A DNA stretch of 64,000 nucleotides from Ephemerocybe angulata (GCA_013368325.1 JAACJK010000229.1:248001-312000), one strand, 5' to 3'. Positions 34,561-47,633 are shown, numbered from the stretch's first letter. A program made the numbers and translations. The notes: generated from the letters alone by a model not told the origin.

Positions 34561-36098
34561 CTGGACTTGAGCTTCGATTCGACCTTGTACCGTTGTGTTT
34601 CCGACTTGAAGTCGACGACCTGGGCTTTTCAGGCCTCCACGTTTATGTAGGAGCGTGTTTCTGCCTCTGTACCTGTCGTAGATGTAGCGTCCTGTGCAAT
34701 TTGAGCGCGAAGTCGGGAGGAGCGAGTATGCAGGCGTGCGGGCGTGTTCTTGGCGTTGAAAGGGGCGGATGGCGTGTAACGGCTGTTTCTGAGGGCGGCA
34801 TTTGAGCCTGGAAGCCGTGTCGAGCTGCCCAGGGTCCGAGAGAATCGGGCAGGGAACGAGGTTGAAGAGGGTCGAGCGATGCGCGGAATGGGGGGAAAGA
34901 GAGGAAGCGTGGGAACGCCCTGCTCGATCCGCTGCAGCCAAAGCTGGCCAAAGCAGGGGAGCGCCTCTCGGAGTCGTGCACACGCCGGATGAGACGCGTC
35001 CCTCTGAACCTTTTAGATAGCGCGCACAGGCGTCGATCCTTTAAATACCGCGCACACGCGTCGATGTCTCCCCGCCTTTCTTTCTTCCCTTCCCCGATCT
35101 TCCCCCTTAATTACTAGGCCGTTTTGCCGCCGATTCACCAGCCTCACTCTCACTGGCAGTTTGGGCGGAAGAATTATCAGTACGTATCATTTCACAGCTA
35201 GTATACGCATCTATATCGATAACTATCGATGACGCTATGTTTTATCTGCGTACAGTCGTAAATTTATCCTTGGCGGGATGAAGTCTCCTAAAACAGGCGG
35301 GAACTTGTGGTCGAGTGCGCCCGTTGTGTTACACTATCACGCGAGCTGCAATCGACTTGCGGAACGACGTGGGTTTAATAGGGCGATTACAAAGTTAGTA
35401 TCGAGGCCAAAATCTATACCCATGCCTTAACCTTTACCCCAGAAAACGTGTCTTGCGAGACTGCGTCGAGATGCAACGGCGGGCTTTACTTTGAGCGCTT
35501 ACTTGCAGGCTTGAGCGCCTCATCAGCCCTGAACTTACCGGCCGGACCGCGAGATCACTGGTATCTCCCACGATTTGCTTCGGGGTCAGTTGAACATCTC
35601 TTTCCTCCCAATACCTTCAGCGCCCTTGGCACCGCCGGCGGCTCACATGGACTACACAAGTAGGCCAAACTCAACGACTGGTTTCAAGTTACTCGTGCCA
35701 GGGATGATAGATGACGCCTGGTATGTGTGTATGTGTAGTTGCTCTTCGAACGAGCTTGGGCGTTTGTTGGGCGTTGTTCTCGATGAGGCAAGCCTTATGT
35801 GCTTGTCGTGATTCGGGTTGGTGCTTGTTTCTCTCTCCTTTAGTCTATCGAGTTTTCGCTCACCATTCAAAAAGGACCAGATGTCATTGTACTCGGTTAC
35901 CATGTGCGCTTGGCGGGGTGATGGAGTTTTGGGGAAGGAAGTACGTGGTTTACGGCCATCCTCACAAGCTAAGTACGTCCCCATGTTTTCGGGACGGCGA
36001 TCCGCCTCTTACATCTTCTCTTTGTGGTAGACGCACGGCGACTACAGTTTCCCAAAGTCATACTTCGCCGCGACGCGGAAGAGTAAGCATACCCAAGC

Positions 36099-38086
36099 AT
36101 GTCGCCGACATCCTCATCTTCCTCCCTGCAACCATCCTCCCCCAAACCTCGTTACATAGCCTCATCCGACACGACATTCCGGACCGTCTTCGATGAAACA
36201 GACCGTACAAGCCACTTCGATTTCGCGGAAGGCGCATGGAGGGTTTATAGGGACCCGGTGGGCGCTGCTTTAGGCGGGAGTGTGGCCAGTCACACTGGGA
36301 CTTCCGACAAACAACTCAAAGGCCCAATCGAAGCTTTCAGAGTGAGAGTATTCGGTATGTGCATATGCATATGCCGCATGGAAGAGGCGCTAACTGGCCT
36401 CTAGGAGCCGCTGTGGAAATACACGGAACAGCACCTTTGCCGAGCTCAGGCAAGACCTTCAAGATCCGCATTGGAAGTGGGGATATCGTGGAAATGGCCT
36501 TCGCATCTACCAATGGAATCGTATCCCAACCTTTTCAAGGGTCGACAGACCCCTCCGCCGTATCCACATCATCCCAATCTTCTTACCGCGCTTGGTTCAG
36601 CCTACCATCCAACTATCTCCGCGATCCCAGCGACTACCTCACTGAGCACACCGACATTGTGTTTTATGACGTCCCAACGGGTGTCACGGTCGACTACGGT
36701 GTAGAATGGGGCACGGGAGTCCTCCTGCCTTTGCCATGGAGAGGAGGCATGGAAGGCATTGCAGACCAGAACGACGCTGGCGTAGAGTGGGAAGGAACAT
36801 GGGAGGAGGTTAAAGGTTTAGATGGCGCAGTTGGACTGCCAACCGCCGTCACAGTCGGGTCGAGTCTGGATGGATCAAGCACAGGCAGGATACGGCAGGT
36901 CGTCTGGGGTGAAGCATACGGAGGGACCGTGCACGTCTCGCGCAATGTCGGTGATTCAATGGTGGTCTATTTCCCCGGTTCCGAGATTGGAGTGTACGGA
37001 TTCATCCCTCGGAATATGGGTGGGATGGTAGGGGTTCGGTTCACGATCGATGGTAGGGACGGCGTTGTCCGAACATCCGGGACTGCAATTCCACCGGAAG
37101 ACGACGATGGGCTTTGGCAGCAAAACTTCCAATTCTTTTTCGCTGCCGGACTGACTGATGGACCCCACCGGCTGGTTCTTAGCATTACAGAAGTAACGCC
37201 CGCGCTTATGTCGTCAGCAAACGGCTCTATCGACGTCGACGTTCCCTCTCGCGACCCGGCACTCTACATCGACTACTTCACATTCAATTCTACCACGCTC
37301 GCCCCAGGACAGCTGGCCATAATGGCTTCCGGCGATGTTCGCATCGGAACTGGCAAAGGACGGCCTGTGAGCATTGGAACGGCGGTGGTGCTTCCAGTTG
37401 TGATATGCTCTGTGGGGATCCTGATTGGACTCGTGTGGTGCTTTCGAATGAGGATCTTTGGAGTCTTGTTTAAACTTCGCAGGGTACCAGAGGAGGATTC
37501 GGAGTTCAGGTGTGTTCGGAGGGGAGAGGGCGTGCCCAACAAGGGGGATCATGGAGTGCCGAAGAAGAGAATGGTGACGCGGGTGAAGGATAAGCTTTTG
37601 AATTTGGATTTGGAGTTCTCCAAGGGGGCGTTTGCGAATAAGGGCGTGGTGAGGAGCACGGTTCTGGATATCCGGCCGAGGACTCCGGAGAATGCGCATT
37701 TGCCGGATGGGAGGGCCGGGTTGCCTGAACCGCCGAAGTACACGTTCTATCCTGATCCTTCTCAGCCCTGCCCTTCACTGGCAGCGCCTTCGCTGCCTCA
37801 AGCCAACCCCATAGCTCGAGATCAGGTCAGGGGGACGGTGACGGAGACGGAGCCAGACAGGCGGCGGAGACCCTCAGCGTCGTCGTCGCAGCAGCAGAAC
37901 GAGCTTGTGGGGATCGCCGCGTACCTTTCGAGGATGAATGCGAGGGTCATGGCTGCTATTGGGGTCAATTTGGACGCTGCTCCTTGGGCGAGTCGGGGGT
38001 GGATGCAAAGTACGTTTGGCAGGGGTTGGGGCACATCGAGGTCGGGCAATGGGACGATGCCCCCTCCGTATGCCAGTGTTGCATAG
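36099..38086 (+). CDS. Agaricomycete-type transmembrane protein with extracellular beta-sandwich domains
   Basis: Two exons (36099-36354, 36405-38086) with phase-matched splicing across a 50-base intron give 645 residues. The N-terminal ~400 residues look extracellular, with two repeated beta-rich segments. The second has the VYFPGSEIGVYGFIPRN...VRFTIDGRDG...GLTDGPHRLVLSI pattern I associate with mushroom proteins that pair a carbohydrate-binding-like beta-sandwich with one membrane helix. A strongly hydrophobic helix follows (VVLPVVICSVGILIGLVWCF, near residues 430-450), then a ~195-residue basic, Pro/Ser-rich cytoplasmic tail. I see no clear signal peptide at this start, so an upstream exon is possible. 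Function is unknown; a surface-sensing role is only inferred. Units A and B carry shared truncated copies. Confidence 0.75.
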
Positions 38087-39902
38087 GCGACGGGTGCGAT
38101 GGGGTTGTGCCTTCTTTGGGACTTTTTATCACTTCTTCGTCTTTCTAATTTCGTCGCCAATAATTGGCATGAGGGAACCACTTCTACTCTTCGTCATTCG
38201 GACCGGGTTTTGGTCTTATTACTTATAGAGAGCTCGTCTCATCTCATTCCTTCCCGCATCACTACATCGTAATGACCACCAGTATCACTTATTTACTACA
38301 CTGCTACTATACTACCATCCACTTGGGGTCCCTTCCCGGTTTCCTAAGTACTGACCACCGTTTGATCAAATGCTCTGCTTTGTCTGAGGTAAGTCCCAGA
38401 GTCTATGTTTCCTAACTGGAGCTTGCACAGGTAATGAGAGCTTGGTGCGTCCGTCCCTCACCTTCTCCCTTCCGTTATCCATAATTTTACTCATATCTTG
38501 GACACTTCGACCCCTCAAGCTCTCGTGTCGACTCGAGACGTCGGCGGTCGACAGCACCCGTGCGCCTCCTTGTCTGTCAAGCACAACTGTCATTGTCAAG
38601 TCAAATAAGCGTGGAGGGTGAGTCACGAGGGCGTCACTAGGAACCTGACATTGCCGCCCCTGAACCGAAGATGACGAGGCGGGAAGCGAGTAGGCACGGT
38701 ACCTGGGGTGGCTGTAGGTGGCTGTCTGTTATGAATGGTAACCTGGGCTCCGCTCGTTCTGGTGGAATACGGTCGCGAGGGTGAGTTAATTCTAAGTTTA
38801 ATTTGCCTGGTCCCTTTCCTGAAGCAAGGCCCGCGTCCAGCTCGTCAAAAGCTCAAGAAACCCGCTCAACTCCCCTCATTGTGTATGTTACCATCGCTCC
38901 TTTAATTGGCACGGAACTAAATCTGTCCGATCAGCATCTAATCTCCTCAGGGCTCCTCAGGGCCCCCAGAGGCCCCCAGGGCACCGTCATATCCACGTGC
39001 AACGGATGTATTCGGAGGCTAAATTGGCGTGATTGGCAGGTCGAGCAGTGCCCGTCGGCGGCGTTACACCTCGCGTCTAGAACACCGTTCGACCAGCCTG
39101 GACCCTTGGATGCTCTTCTCATCCGCCCACCATCATTGGTTCGTCGTTATGTTCTTCTTGGCTGGTTCTCAGGCGGTCGAAGAATCCGACTCTCGCAACT
39201 CTTCTCTCACCGTGAACTTCAACTGGACGCAAGGCGAAGACCTACCTCGACGAAGTCGCATACCTCGTAGACGCTCGAGCGAGATCAGTTCGAGGCACGG
39301 CGATTAGTGCTCTTCTGCACTCCATCTCTCTCTCCGAGGATAACTAGAGGATTCGCAGTACGGACCAAGGTTTGGGTGCACTTCGGAAGTTTTGAATTGG
39401 GCGTTTGGAAGCTTGGAACAGGTAAGTACCTCCCCGGTTCTCTCTTGTACGACATACATATACTTCCTTGTCTTCATCTTTCGACTTCTTGTTCGGCCAT
39501 TCGTCCGTTCGTTCCTGTGCCCCGAGAATCCTTGTTCCTCTCACTGCGTCTTGCTCTCACCCGATACCTTCTGTCCCCGACTCGCTCGAAGTATAGAGGC
39601 TGATTTACGTTGTGATCACCCAGGCGGACCACTCTAGACTCGGGACTCGATAGGAACCCCACGTCAAGAAGTAACGGAACCTTGGGTTGGTCGTTGCTGA
39701 TACTACGTTCAGCTGGCTTCTCCAGTTCCTCAACACCGGATAGACGACTACTTCAGGCTACTTTACACTTGCGTTGCTGCGGCTCTGGCTTTCTAATTCT
39801 CTCTCTTCAACCGCCTTCTCCTTCTTCTCTGCGTCTGCCTACCTGTCGACTCTTGACCCTCTGCACACGCGACACATCAAAGCGACACCATCGTTCCTCA
39901 GG
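38087..39902. other. Intergenic region before the F-box gene
   Basis: The 3' region of the transmembrane protein gene, then about 1.5 kb without a supported gene. The stretch 39420-39850 contains GTAAGTACC and several pyrimidine-rich AG sites and may include spliced 5' leader of the F-box gene. Short Ser/Leu/Arg-rich frames here look like composition effects. Confidence 0.4.
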
Positions 39903-42900
39903 ATGGCCACCATCTTCAATCCCAAAATCCTGGACGCTTCAATACGCGACGTAGCGTTCTATCTCAACGACAACGACAAGGCTGACCTCTTGCTCCACGC
40001 CGTACGAAAACTGACTCCCGACTCTGGGTGAGTACTTCTCCACATCATCATTCATCTCCTTCGCACCCCACTTTTTTTCAACTCTTATTCTTTCCTTTCT
40101 TACTCCTTCACTTTGGCGACTTCTCCCGGTGCCTGCTTTCCCAAATGCACCGCACTATCCTCCCTTGGTCAGAGGGCCACTCTCCTGGCTCGTTGACTCA
40201 CGCGTTCTGCATGCTTCTGGTCCCTTCCTGCTTGTCTCGGTGGCATCGATGAGATCCTCCATTCCTCGTTATGGAAGGGCGTTCCCTCCTTTCCCCGATC
40301 GTTCCCCATTGACAGTCTTCATTCATTTTTCTGGGGCCCCGTGATGGACGACGGAACGCCGGAACGTGCAGGCTCAAGGTCAAGATTTGGACGCTTCTTC
40401 AGTGGTTGGAGATATAGTTCCGGGGCTCTACGCTACCCCAGACTCGTTCTGGCTCCGATCTTCGAAGCCGGTGGCTTTGACTTCTTGCTCGCCTGACTGT
40501 ACTCAACGTTCTCCTCGGCTTTTTGACCGTTACACCCGGTGGGGTATCTTTGGTTCTTTCGCCCACATTCGGGCTGCCCGGCTTGGGGTCTCTCAGCAAA
40601 ACCTTCGGCCTCGAGGCGCCCCCACTTTCTTGCATTCTTTTCACTGCTGCGTTCCACCTTCCCACTGCTGCCTCCGCATCTCCCCAATCATTCAACTCTC
40701 GACGATGGGAAGGGCACTTCAACGACGACGCTTGCTCAATTGTCGAAGTCGTGTAGGGCCGAGACCTTCAATATTCCCTGGACGGGAGTAAATTGTTGTG
40801 ATTGGTCGCGAGACAGGCGCGCGTCGCATCAGGTCGCATCATCGCTGGGTGTGTACCTGTCCCTCGCCGATCGCGCACCCAGTCGACTGTCGTCATCGGC
40901 GATGATGGACGGTGCGAAGCTCGTTTCTGGCTCGGTGGGCGCTCAGCTTCGACTAGGTCGAGGCGAGTCTAGATTCATTCGTGGTTGGTCGGCTGCGCTG
41001 GGAATGCCTCTGCTCTGCGTGCTGCTACTGTTTGCTTTCCTCACGCTTTGCTTTTTGGGCCGCACCGGTTCTCAGGCGGCTGGATATAGAAGTCGGGTAA
41101 TCCTGGTGGACGAGACCGTAGAAGTCAGTGTCTGGTGGCCCCTTCTACTGCGCTCCGCGAAACGGCATGTATCTTCGCCGCCTGGCCTTCTGTGCCCATC
41201 GCGATGCACAGATGTTGCTACATACGCAAGCTCTGATCGACCAACTGGGTACGGGCGGCTATTTTTACTCGGTTACAGTCCAACTTCCTCGTCTTTCCTT
41301 TTTTCTGTGGATACACTCTTTATATGTGGCGCGGTTATCGGGGATTCGATATTCTCTAGGTGGATCAGTAAAGGCTTCGCACTGTTCTCTATAGCCTCGA
41401 TCTCTTCTCGGCCCATCTAATTTCTGGGAACTGGCCTAGGCTCCCGGCGTTCGAACTCACCCTGTGCCGTTAATCTCCCCTCTTTGACATTTCTTTCAGC
41501 GGCTTCTGCGCATCGTTTTACTTCCCTTTTTCTCCAGATTATCCTTCCCTGGTTTCCAGTCCAATACCTGAACTAACGTATCTGCTTCCTCCAGGCGTAT
41601 CAAGACCGTCGTCGAAAATGCAATTCAATCCTGCCTCTCGGTATCAACTCTCCCTCTAGAAAGTAAAGCAATTGCGCGTGTTATCCGCGCAAAAGCACGG
41701 CTCAACAATGGAAGCTCACTCAGCGGCATGGAGGGTACGTACACATCTCCTTCCTCGTTCCTTCCTCATTCCGCTTTGTCTGCGCCTTGAACCCCGGGCG
41801 GCAATGTAAAGAAAGGCGGAGACTCGTCGAGTCGGTGCTGGACTTTGTCTAGATTTCCCCGTGCTCTAGTGTGGGAAGGAGTTGGAGAGACAGCCGAGCG
41901 GTGTGTCGTCGCCATCTGTGCTCGATGCCTCGTCTTGCCTGCTCCTCCCCCCCTCCATCTCACCCCTCCTTGCACTCATCCCTGCTCCGTGTTGAGCCTG
42001 TTGAGGATGGTGTTAACGATGCATTCGTACCACCCGAGACTGCATCCGATGCCGGTGGAGATATGGGACGCTGACGACCTTAATGATAACGTTGTAGATC
42101 TGCACGCTGCGCTTATGGCGGACCCGGACAACGTAGAGGCCAAAGCGATGTTACACGCCCGATCGCAGACCATTGACAAGGTGAATAGTCACCTCTCTGG
42201 GCGATTTAACAGCTCTAATCGAATTTGGAGCAGCTTCTGACATCATCAACGTCGTCGACGACGCCGGCACCGGGCCCAACCGCGTCCCCGCATCCGCCCT
42301 CGGGGTTCCACGCGAATCCCTACTCTCGGCAGCTCGAGCGGGTCTCTATTGAGATATGGCGGGAAGTGGCGCTGTTCCTTCCTCGGAGGGACCTCAAGAC
42401 CCTCCTTTTCGTTCCCCACATCCTCTCGCGGGTGTCTTCTCAGCTTCTCTTCCGTGAACTCGACCTACACTTCACAGGTGGCGAGTACGGGTTCTATGGT
42501 GGGGGCGGGGACAGTGACGATGAGGCCACAGGAGGCCATGGCGGTATGAGGGATCGGGATATGGGCGTGGATGAGAGGGAGAGGGATGAGGGGCGGCATG
42601 CGCAAAGGACCGCGGATATTCTGACACGCTTAATTGTGGATCAGAAGTTCGCGAATGCAGTGAGGATGTTGAAGATCTATTGTAGTGCGAGGAGGGACAG
42701 GGACGGCAGTATGGCATTCCAGACTGGTGAGTCGACTGCACCAGCAGCGGTACAGGACTGTTTACTGAAGGTCATCCCTTGGATAGGCATGTTGATGAAC
42801 GTGTTGCCGAAACTCACGAACCTGAAGAATATGTACCTCTCGGCGCCGAGTGAGAGTATCGTCCCTGTGTTAAGGATCCTTCAGACGACAGGCACAAAAT

Positions 42901-44793
42901 TGCACGGGCTATCCTTGCAGTACGTTGTCCTATCTTTCTACAGGCACATTACTAATGTACATCCAGCTCTCCAGACTCCCCAGCGGACCTGTCTTTCCTG
43001 GAACTGCGAAATCTATCCCACTTTTCGTACACCACCTCCGGTGGAACTCTCTCTTGCATTACGCCCCTCCTCGGTCTAAGCCGACATTCTCTTTCCTCTC
43101 TCGCTCTCGAGAACACGCACACCTCCCCTTCACCCCACTGGGCATTCCCGCTCAGCTACGTCTCCGTGCGCAACCTCACCTCTCTTAACTTCACGGGCCA
43201 TTTCAGCAAAGAGCATGGGGCGGGGATCATGGGCGAGATCCTGCGAGACGGGCGGCAGATCGAGAACCTCAGCATCATTTGCTGTGCGCTCGATAGCGGA
43301 GGGCTGAGCCGGGAGTTCAAGAACGCGAGCGCAGGGTGGTCGTCATCGGGGTCGATGCACGGCACGTCGACACCCACGGGCTCGGGTGGGCCGTTCGGCG
43401 GCTCAGCACAGCACGTCACCCTCAACTCGAACGGGACACCCATTGCCCTCCCTTTCCTACGCCACTTCGCCTTCACTATCTCGGCGATCGGACGGCGCAC
43501 TTCTGATCGCGATCTATTCTGCTCGATTGCGGACTTCTTGAGAGGCAGGAGGAGTCTGAGGAGTCTGAAGCTCATTGTGAGCTGCGATGAGCATGTGCAG
43601 AGCGCAGTGGGCTTTTCGGCGGCGGTGTGGGGTGTGCTTCCGAGCTTGGAGGGCCTGAGAGGGCTGGCGATCACGTATCCCGGAGATTTGACTGCGGGGC
43701 TTGCGAGTTGGCTTGTACCCCGGAGCGTGAGGGCGTTGACGCTGAGCCTGGACTATGGGAACGCGACGACGAGGGATCCGGTGCCGTTCTTGAGCGTGAG
43801 TTGAATCATTCATTCTTCATGTTTGGATAGATGCTTAAAATGATGTTCGATGCAGAGCTTGAAGCAGGGTATGCCGCCGAACCTCAAGTTCATTGGACTC
43901 TCGGAGTTGAACGTGCGGCATGCGTCGCTTATCGTTGAGCAAGGGTTCCCTACGGTGCGAGTCGTCCGGGTAGGGCAGAGTTACTGGACCGTGCATCACA
44001 GGAAGTACGGAGGTGGATCTGGTTACTCTAGCTTAGGTGAGCTGCTCTTATTGCGGTCTTGATTCATGAGTGTTGACGACTTAAATTTGAAGGCTCCTCT
44101 CCGTCGCTCGGAACAGCGTCAAGTCGTCAACTTCTCCCTTCGATGTCTTCTCACTTCGGTGGGTCAACCGCTGGGCTTAGTGGCCCAGGCCAGTCAACGG
44201 CTTCATCCTCCAACACACCCCATGGTAGACTCTCGCCTATAAGGGACCCCTCTGACAGAACAGGCGATCGAGACCAACGACCACCATTATCAAGCCACCC
44301 CTCATCTTCGTCGGCAGCAGGAGGCAGCGGGGCAAGCTCCCAGCCTCGTTTGGTTCAACTAAGACCGCTCACACATACCGGACACCCGCACTCTGGCCAT
44401 ACACATGGACATCCGGGCTCGAGTAACCCGCATCCACCACACGCACACCTTCTCAATCCTGTACCCTCGAGTTCCGCACACGGCGGGGACTCCGCCCGCG
44501 GCGGACCTAGCGATTCGCGAGGCGGCTACGGCGGGCTTGTTGGAAGTGGGGGAAGTGGGCACCATCATCAGAGCATGGGACCCCCAGCGTCGTCGTCATC
44601 TGGGTTGATGTCGAGCGGGATACTTCTGGGTCCTGGAGGTGCTGGCTCGGCGGGTGCGGCGGTCTTGGATCTGGAACCGTGGCCGAGGAGGAGGGTGCTG
44701 TACCATGTCGCCGAGTGGCTTGAGTGGCTGGGGTGTGAGGATGCGCTTGTGAGGGATCAGAGTGCGTTCCCTGCTTGGACTATGACTCTGTGA
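39903..44793 (+). CDS. F-box protein with N-terminal TPR-like region and leucine-rich repeats
   Basis: The minimal model has eight exons (39903-40027, 41595-41734, 42098-42180, 42231-42726, 42787-42919, 42967-43795, 43856-44036, 44093-44793), all in frame, giving 895 residues. It begins MATIFNPKILDASIRDVAFYLNDNDKADLLL and has a TPR-like stretch (DLHAALMADPDNVEAKAMLHARSQTIDK) before an F-box near residues 150-195 (LERVSIEIWREVALFLPRRDLKTLL). Irregular leucine-rich segments follow (LPKLTNLKNMYLSAP, VRNLTSLNFTGHFS, IENLSIICCAL). The ~150-residue low-complexity Ser/Gly/His/Pro block near the C-terminus is unusual. F-box proteins recruit substrates to SCF ubiquitin ligases; the substrate is unknown. 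The first intron (1567 nt) is very long for this genome and may hide an extra exon. Confidence 0.75.
40028..41594 (+). other. Exceptionally long first intron of the F-box gene
   Basis: Bounded by GTGAGTACTT and CTCCAG with matching phase. At 1567 nt it is about 25 times the usual intron here. An 882-base open frame (40539-41420) lies inside it but is Arg/Ser/Leu-rich with no recognisable domain. One or more additional exons of length divisible by three could lie within, for instance around 41128-41250. Confidence 0.45.
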
Positions 44794-45287
44794 GGGATTT
44801 ATGTCGGGGCTTTGTGTCCTTGGTGTCGTTTCACTTGTATCCTCGTATGCTTTTCATCGCTTTCTTGTTGCTTTTCTGCTATCATTATTCGATCTCTTTG
44901 TAGGTCGCTTTCTCAGGTTGATAAATGATACACGCTTTTGTCAATGGTCAGCTTCGCAGGTTGTGTCTTCAGACAAACCTTACATTTCGCTTGGCTGATA
45001 CTTTTTAGTCCTCTATCGGTCATGACCCTATCTACCTGGTTTTACAAACTTAATTGTGAGTCTCGTTCAGTGGCTTTCCGAGCACAGGCTGCCAGACCTG
45101 GCTCATCAACTTTCAGAAGCCATGTTCTGAAAGTCAAGATAAATTGAGGTACGTGTCTCTACGGTCTGCATATGACATTTGCTAATAATTATTGAAACCG
45201 AATTCGTAGAATAACGGCGAATAGAGAGTTCGAGATTGTCCATGGCATCAGGGCTCGCCCAAAGCACATCTAAAGAATAGCGCATCC
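44794..45287. other. Intergenic, convergent 3' regions
   Basis: Lies between the ends of the plus-strand F-box gene and the minus-strand RTA1-like gene. No gene or repeat seen. Confidence 0.5.
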
Positions 45288-46763
45288 TCAAGCCTCTGAA
45301 TCAGTCGTAGCTGCCTGTTCCCTCCTTGCCCAGGGCGACCGGCGATTAATCTTCTCCTGAGATGGAACAGAGAGTACGGCCGAGTCGGCATCGTGGTAGA
45401 GGAAGGGCCCTGGATGGATGAGGTTGAGCACATACATGGCGATGAGAACCATGACTGCATCAAGGACAACTGTGTATAGTGTGAGCACTGTCTTGGGGTC
45501 CTCGCAGCATTCTGGACTTACTGAAGTATGTTTCGTTGCTGATGATCTTCCCGTTCCAGCCATCGGCCAGCTCGATTGTGCGATAGATGGCCCTAAGAAG
45601 TGCCAAGGAAGATGTCAAGCTACGTATTCCCGATCCCAACTCTCAAATGACTTACCTGGCAAAGAGAACGACTGTACTAATTGCGAGCGCTCCGAGCATG
45701 TATCTGAGCTTCGGAGTGATGATGCCTCGGGCGTCCGTATGTTTGAGTTCAGGCTCAGAATATGTCGCGGGGCGCAGAGGTCGGTTGGTGATGTATCTCC
45801 ACATGAACTCTGCGACACAGATGTTAAATACAGTGATCACGGCTGTAATGCGAGATGGGGGTGAGTGACTATAGCGCCTGAAGTACATCGCTACGCTTAC
45901 CGAGCTGGAATGCGATTCCTCCTAGCATGATACGTCCACCCTAGCGTCGTATTAGCATTGCCATTGGAGAGTGGAAGCTTTAATGGGAAGCATACCAAGT
46001 CGGGACTTTCGCCAGCCTCTACATCAGCTGAGGCCGCGAGGCCACCTCCAACACCCTGAACGATGAGAGAAACGACATCCTACAGAGGTGTCAGCCGGAC
46101 TGACACACGGGAGAATCCTTGGGCGCTTACGCATGTGCAGAAAAGGATGGTGTCTTTGGTGACTATCAGGATGCAGTGCAAGGGACTAGATGAATTATTG
46201 CTCACATTGCTTCGGCGTCAAACGACTGTAGATAGATCCGAGGCGGTTGATAATTTGCCCAAACATCACGAACGTTGCGGCGAGGAGGGGTGTTGGTGCG
46301 AGGATGGCACAAGTTATCCTTTTTTAATCAGACGGTCAGTCTACCATCCATCAACACAGCTAGGACAGTCAAATGCTCACTGGATTTGAAAAGGAGTCGA
46401 GTTAAGGACGTCATAATAAGACCATAGACGCCCTCCCCATCCCAGAAGTTCCATTATACCGCAAAGCACGGCCGTAGGGAGGAGAAACCAGGTCCTGTGA
46501 TGGACGGCTTGGCCAGTGTGTAAAACTGAGAGCCCGACACTTTGTCAGCGAAATTGAAACGAAGGGTACATCCAGTGATACAGACTGGTCGTAACGCCGA
46601 ATAGGGCAAGCATGATAATGGCTGCTGTCCTCGAAGGGAGATAATTATAGGCGGATAGAAGTCCAAGCTCCTCAGCTATAGTAATGACGGTTAGCAGGAA
46701 TTCACTGTGAAACTTGGAGCTAGAGAAATACACACGAGAAAGTCCTTCAAGAGATCTCGCCAT
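45288..46763 (-). CDS. RTA1-like multi-pass membrane protein
   Basis: About ten exons on the minus strand splice to a protein of roughly 320 residues, beginning MARSLEGLSPEELGLLSAYNYLPS and ending TTDSEA. Seven hydrophobic helices are readable. Family signatures include TWFLLPTAVLCGIMELLGWGGRLWSYYD, ITCAILAPTPLLAATFVM, DVVSLIVQGVGGGLAA, GGRIMLGGIAFQL, AIYRTIELADGWNGKI and VLDAVMVLIAMYVLNLIHPG. These match the fungal RTA1/RSB1/RTM1 family of plasma- or organelle-membrane proteins linked to lipid translocation and to stress or drug tolerance; the exact substrate is unknown. Exon junctions were chosen because each restores the family motif in frame. A TTAAATA box lies about 90 bases upstream. 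No break was found. Confidence 0.8.
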
Positions 46764-47539
46764 TGATATCGCAAACTGTAGAATATAGGAGAAGCCGAGA
46801 AAGTGGAAGAGTCGGTAATTGGTGAAACTACTTCTTAGCTCTATATCTCGTATTTAAGCAGAGATCGGTGTAGTGCAAGGGACCACATTACAGCGGTTAA
46901 AAGGTGCTTAAATTACCTCATTTGGGATGCGGAAACATAGGGCTATGTGCTGACACCATGGCTGGCATGTCTGGCTACCGTGTATCCGCTTCGCAGTGAT
47001 CAACCGCAGGCGCAGCAATAGGCGCGTGTAGCGGGCGGCAGCTTGGCGCCGGCGATTGCCACATCCTAGTTCAGTACCTCAAGAGAAAAGGTGCGCGTAT
47101 ACCCTCCCTCAGAACAATACAATGCTGTGAGCAAAAGGAAAATACAGCTAGGAGTGAGTCCTTCAATCCAATCTGTTGAGAGTATCTTGAATATCTATGA
47201 ACCTTTGATTACGCAGCCTGAGTTGACTTGTGGGAGACATGTACGTACTAATGTGAGGGTCGTGAGGCTGCGCACATTCCCGGGCATCCTTGGTCCCCGG
47301 GAGCACCTTCCCAACACCTTCCGATGAGGCACTTAGGCGGACGTTGCTTTGTTACTGTCACTGTGTCAGTCATACTTCGTCTGCAAGTTGAAGTCTACCC
47401 GCTGTGGCCCTCGTGCCACGAGGAAACGCAACAGCCTGACTGTTGGAGTCTCACCACAAAAAGAGGGCTGCGCCTTCCTCTACTGCCCAGTGCCTAGGCT
47501 TCTCCTCGATGTACTGTTCGGACGGGAAAAAGAGAAAGT
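46764..47539. other. Intergenic between RTA1-like gene and tRNA
   Basis: Promoter region of the RTA1-like gene on the left. I see no gene in the rest; frames are short and unrecognised. Confidence 0.5.
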
Positions 47540-47633
47540 GGGCCTCACTGGGAGTTGAACCCAGGACCTCCTCTATTCATGTAAGCAGTTATGCAAACCC
47601 AAAAGAGGAATCATGCTACTAGACCATAAGGCC
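47540..47633 (-). tRNA. tRNA-Pro (anticodon TGG) with intron
   Basis: The minus strand gives a complete cloverleaf. The acceptor stem is GGCCTTA/TGAGGCC, the D-arm is GGTCTAGTAGCATG, the anticodon stem is CCTCT/AGAGG with loop TTTGGG, and the T-arm is CCTGGGTTCAACTCCCAG. The anticodon is TGG (proline). A 22-base intron (47576-47597) sits at the canonical position one base 3' of the anticodon. The CCA end is not encoded, as expected for a eukaryotic nuclear tRNA. Confidence 0.92.

Larger units (their letters stand above)
29332..37195. repeat. Tandem unit C, right part after the transposon
   Basis: This continues unit C after the 8.0-kb insertion and aligns with unit A from about 700 to about 8375. 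Substitutions and indels are scattered throughout, so this copy is clearly older than the A/B pair. It holds the tRNA-like hairpin (about 30500-30575), the CG palindrome (about 30861), the many-intron unit (31863-34560) and the only full-length transmembrane protein gene (36099-38086). Homology to A and B ends inside that gene, where A and B have lost the 3' half. Confidence 0.85.

Noticed and set aside
36694..38181. Antisense frames over the transmembrane protein gene
   Set aside because: Mirror frames of a strong coding sequence with a clear splice junction and membrane helix on the plus strand.
40539..41420. 293-codon plus-strand open frame with one hydrophobic stretch
   Set aside because: Lies inside the first intron of the F-box gene, has no recognisable domain and has a composition typical of chance frames here. 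Reported only as part of the long-intron finding.
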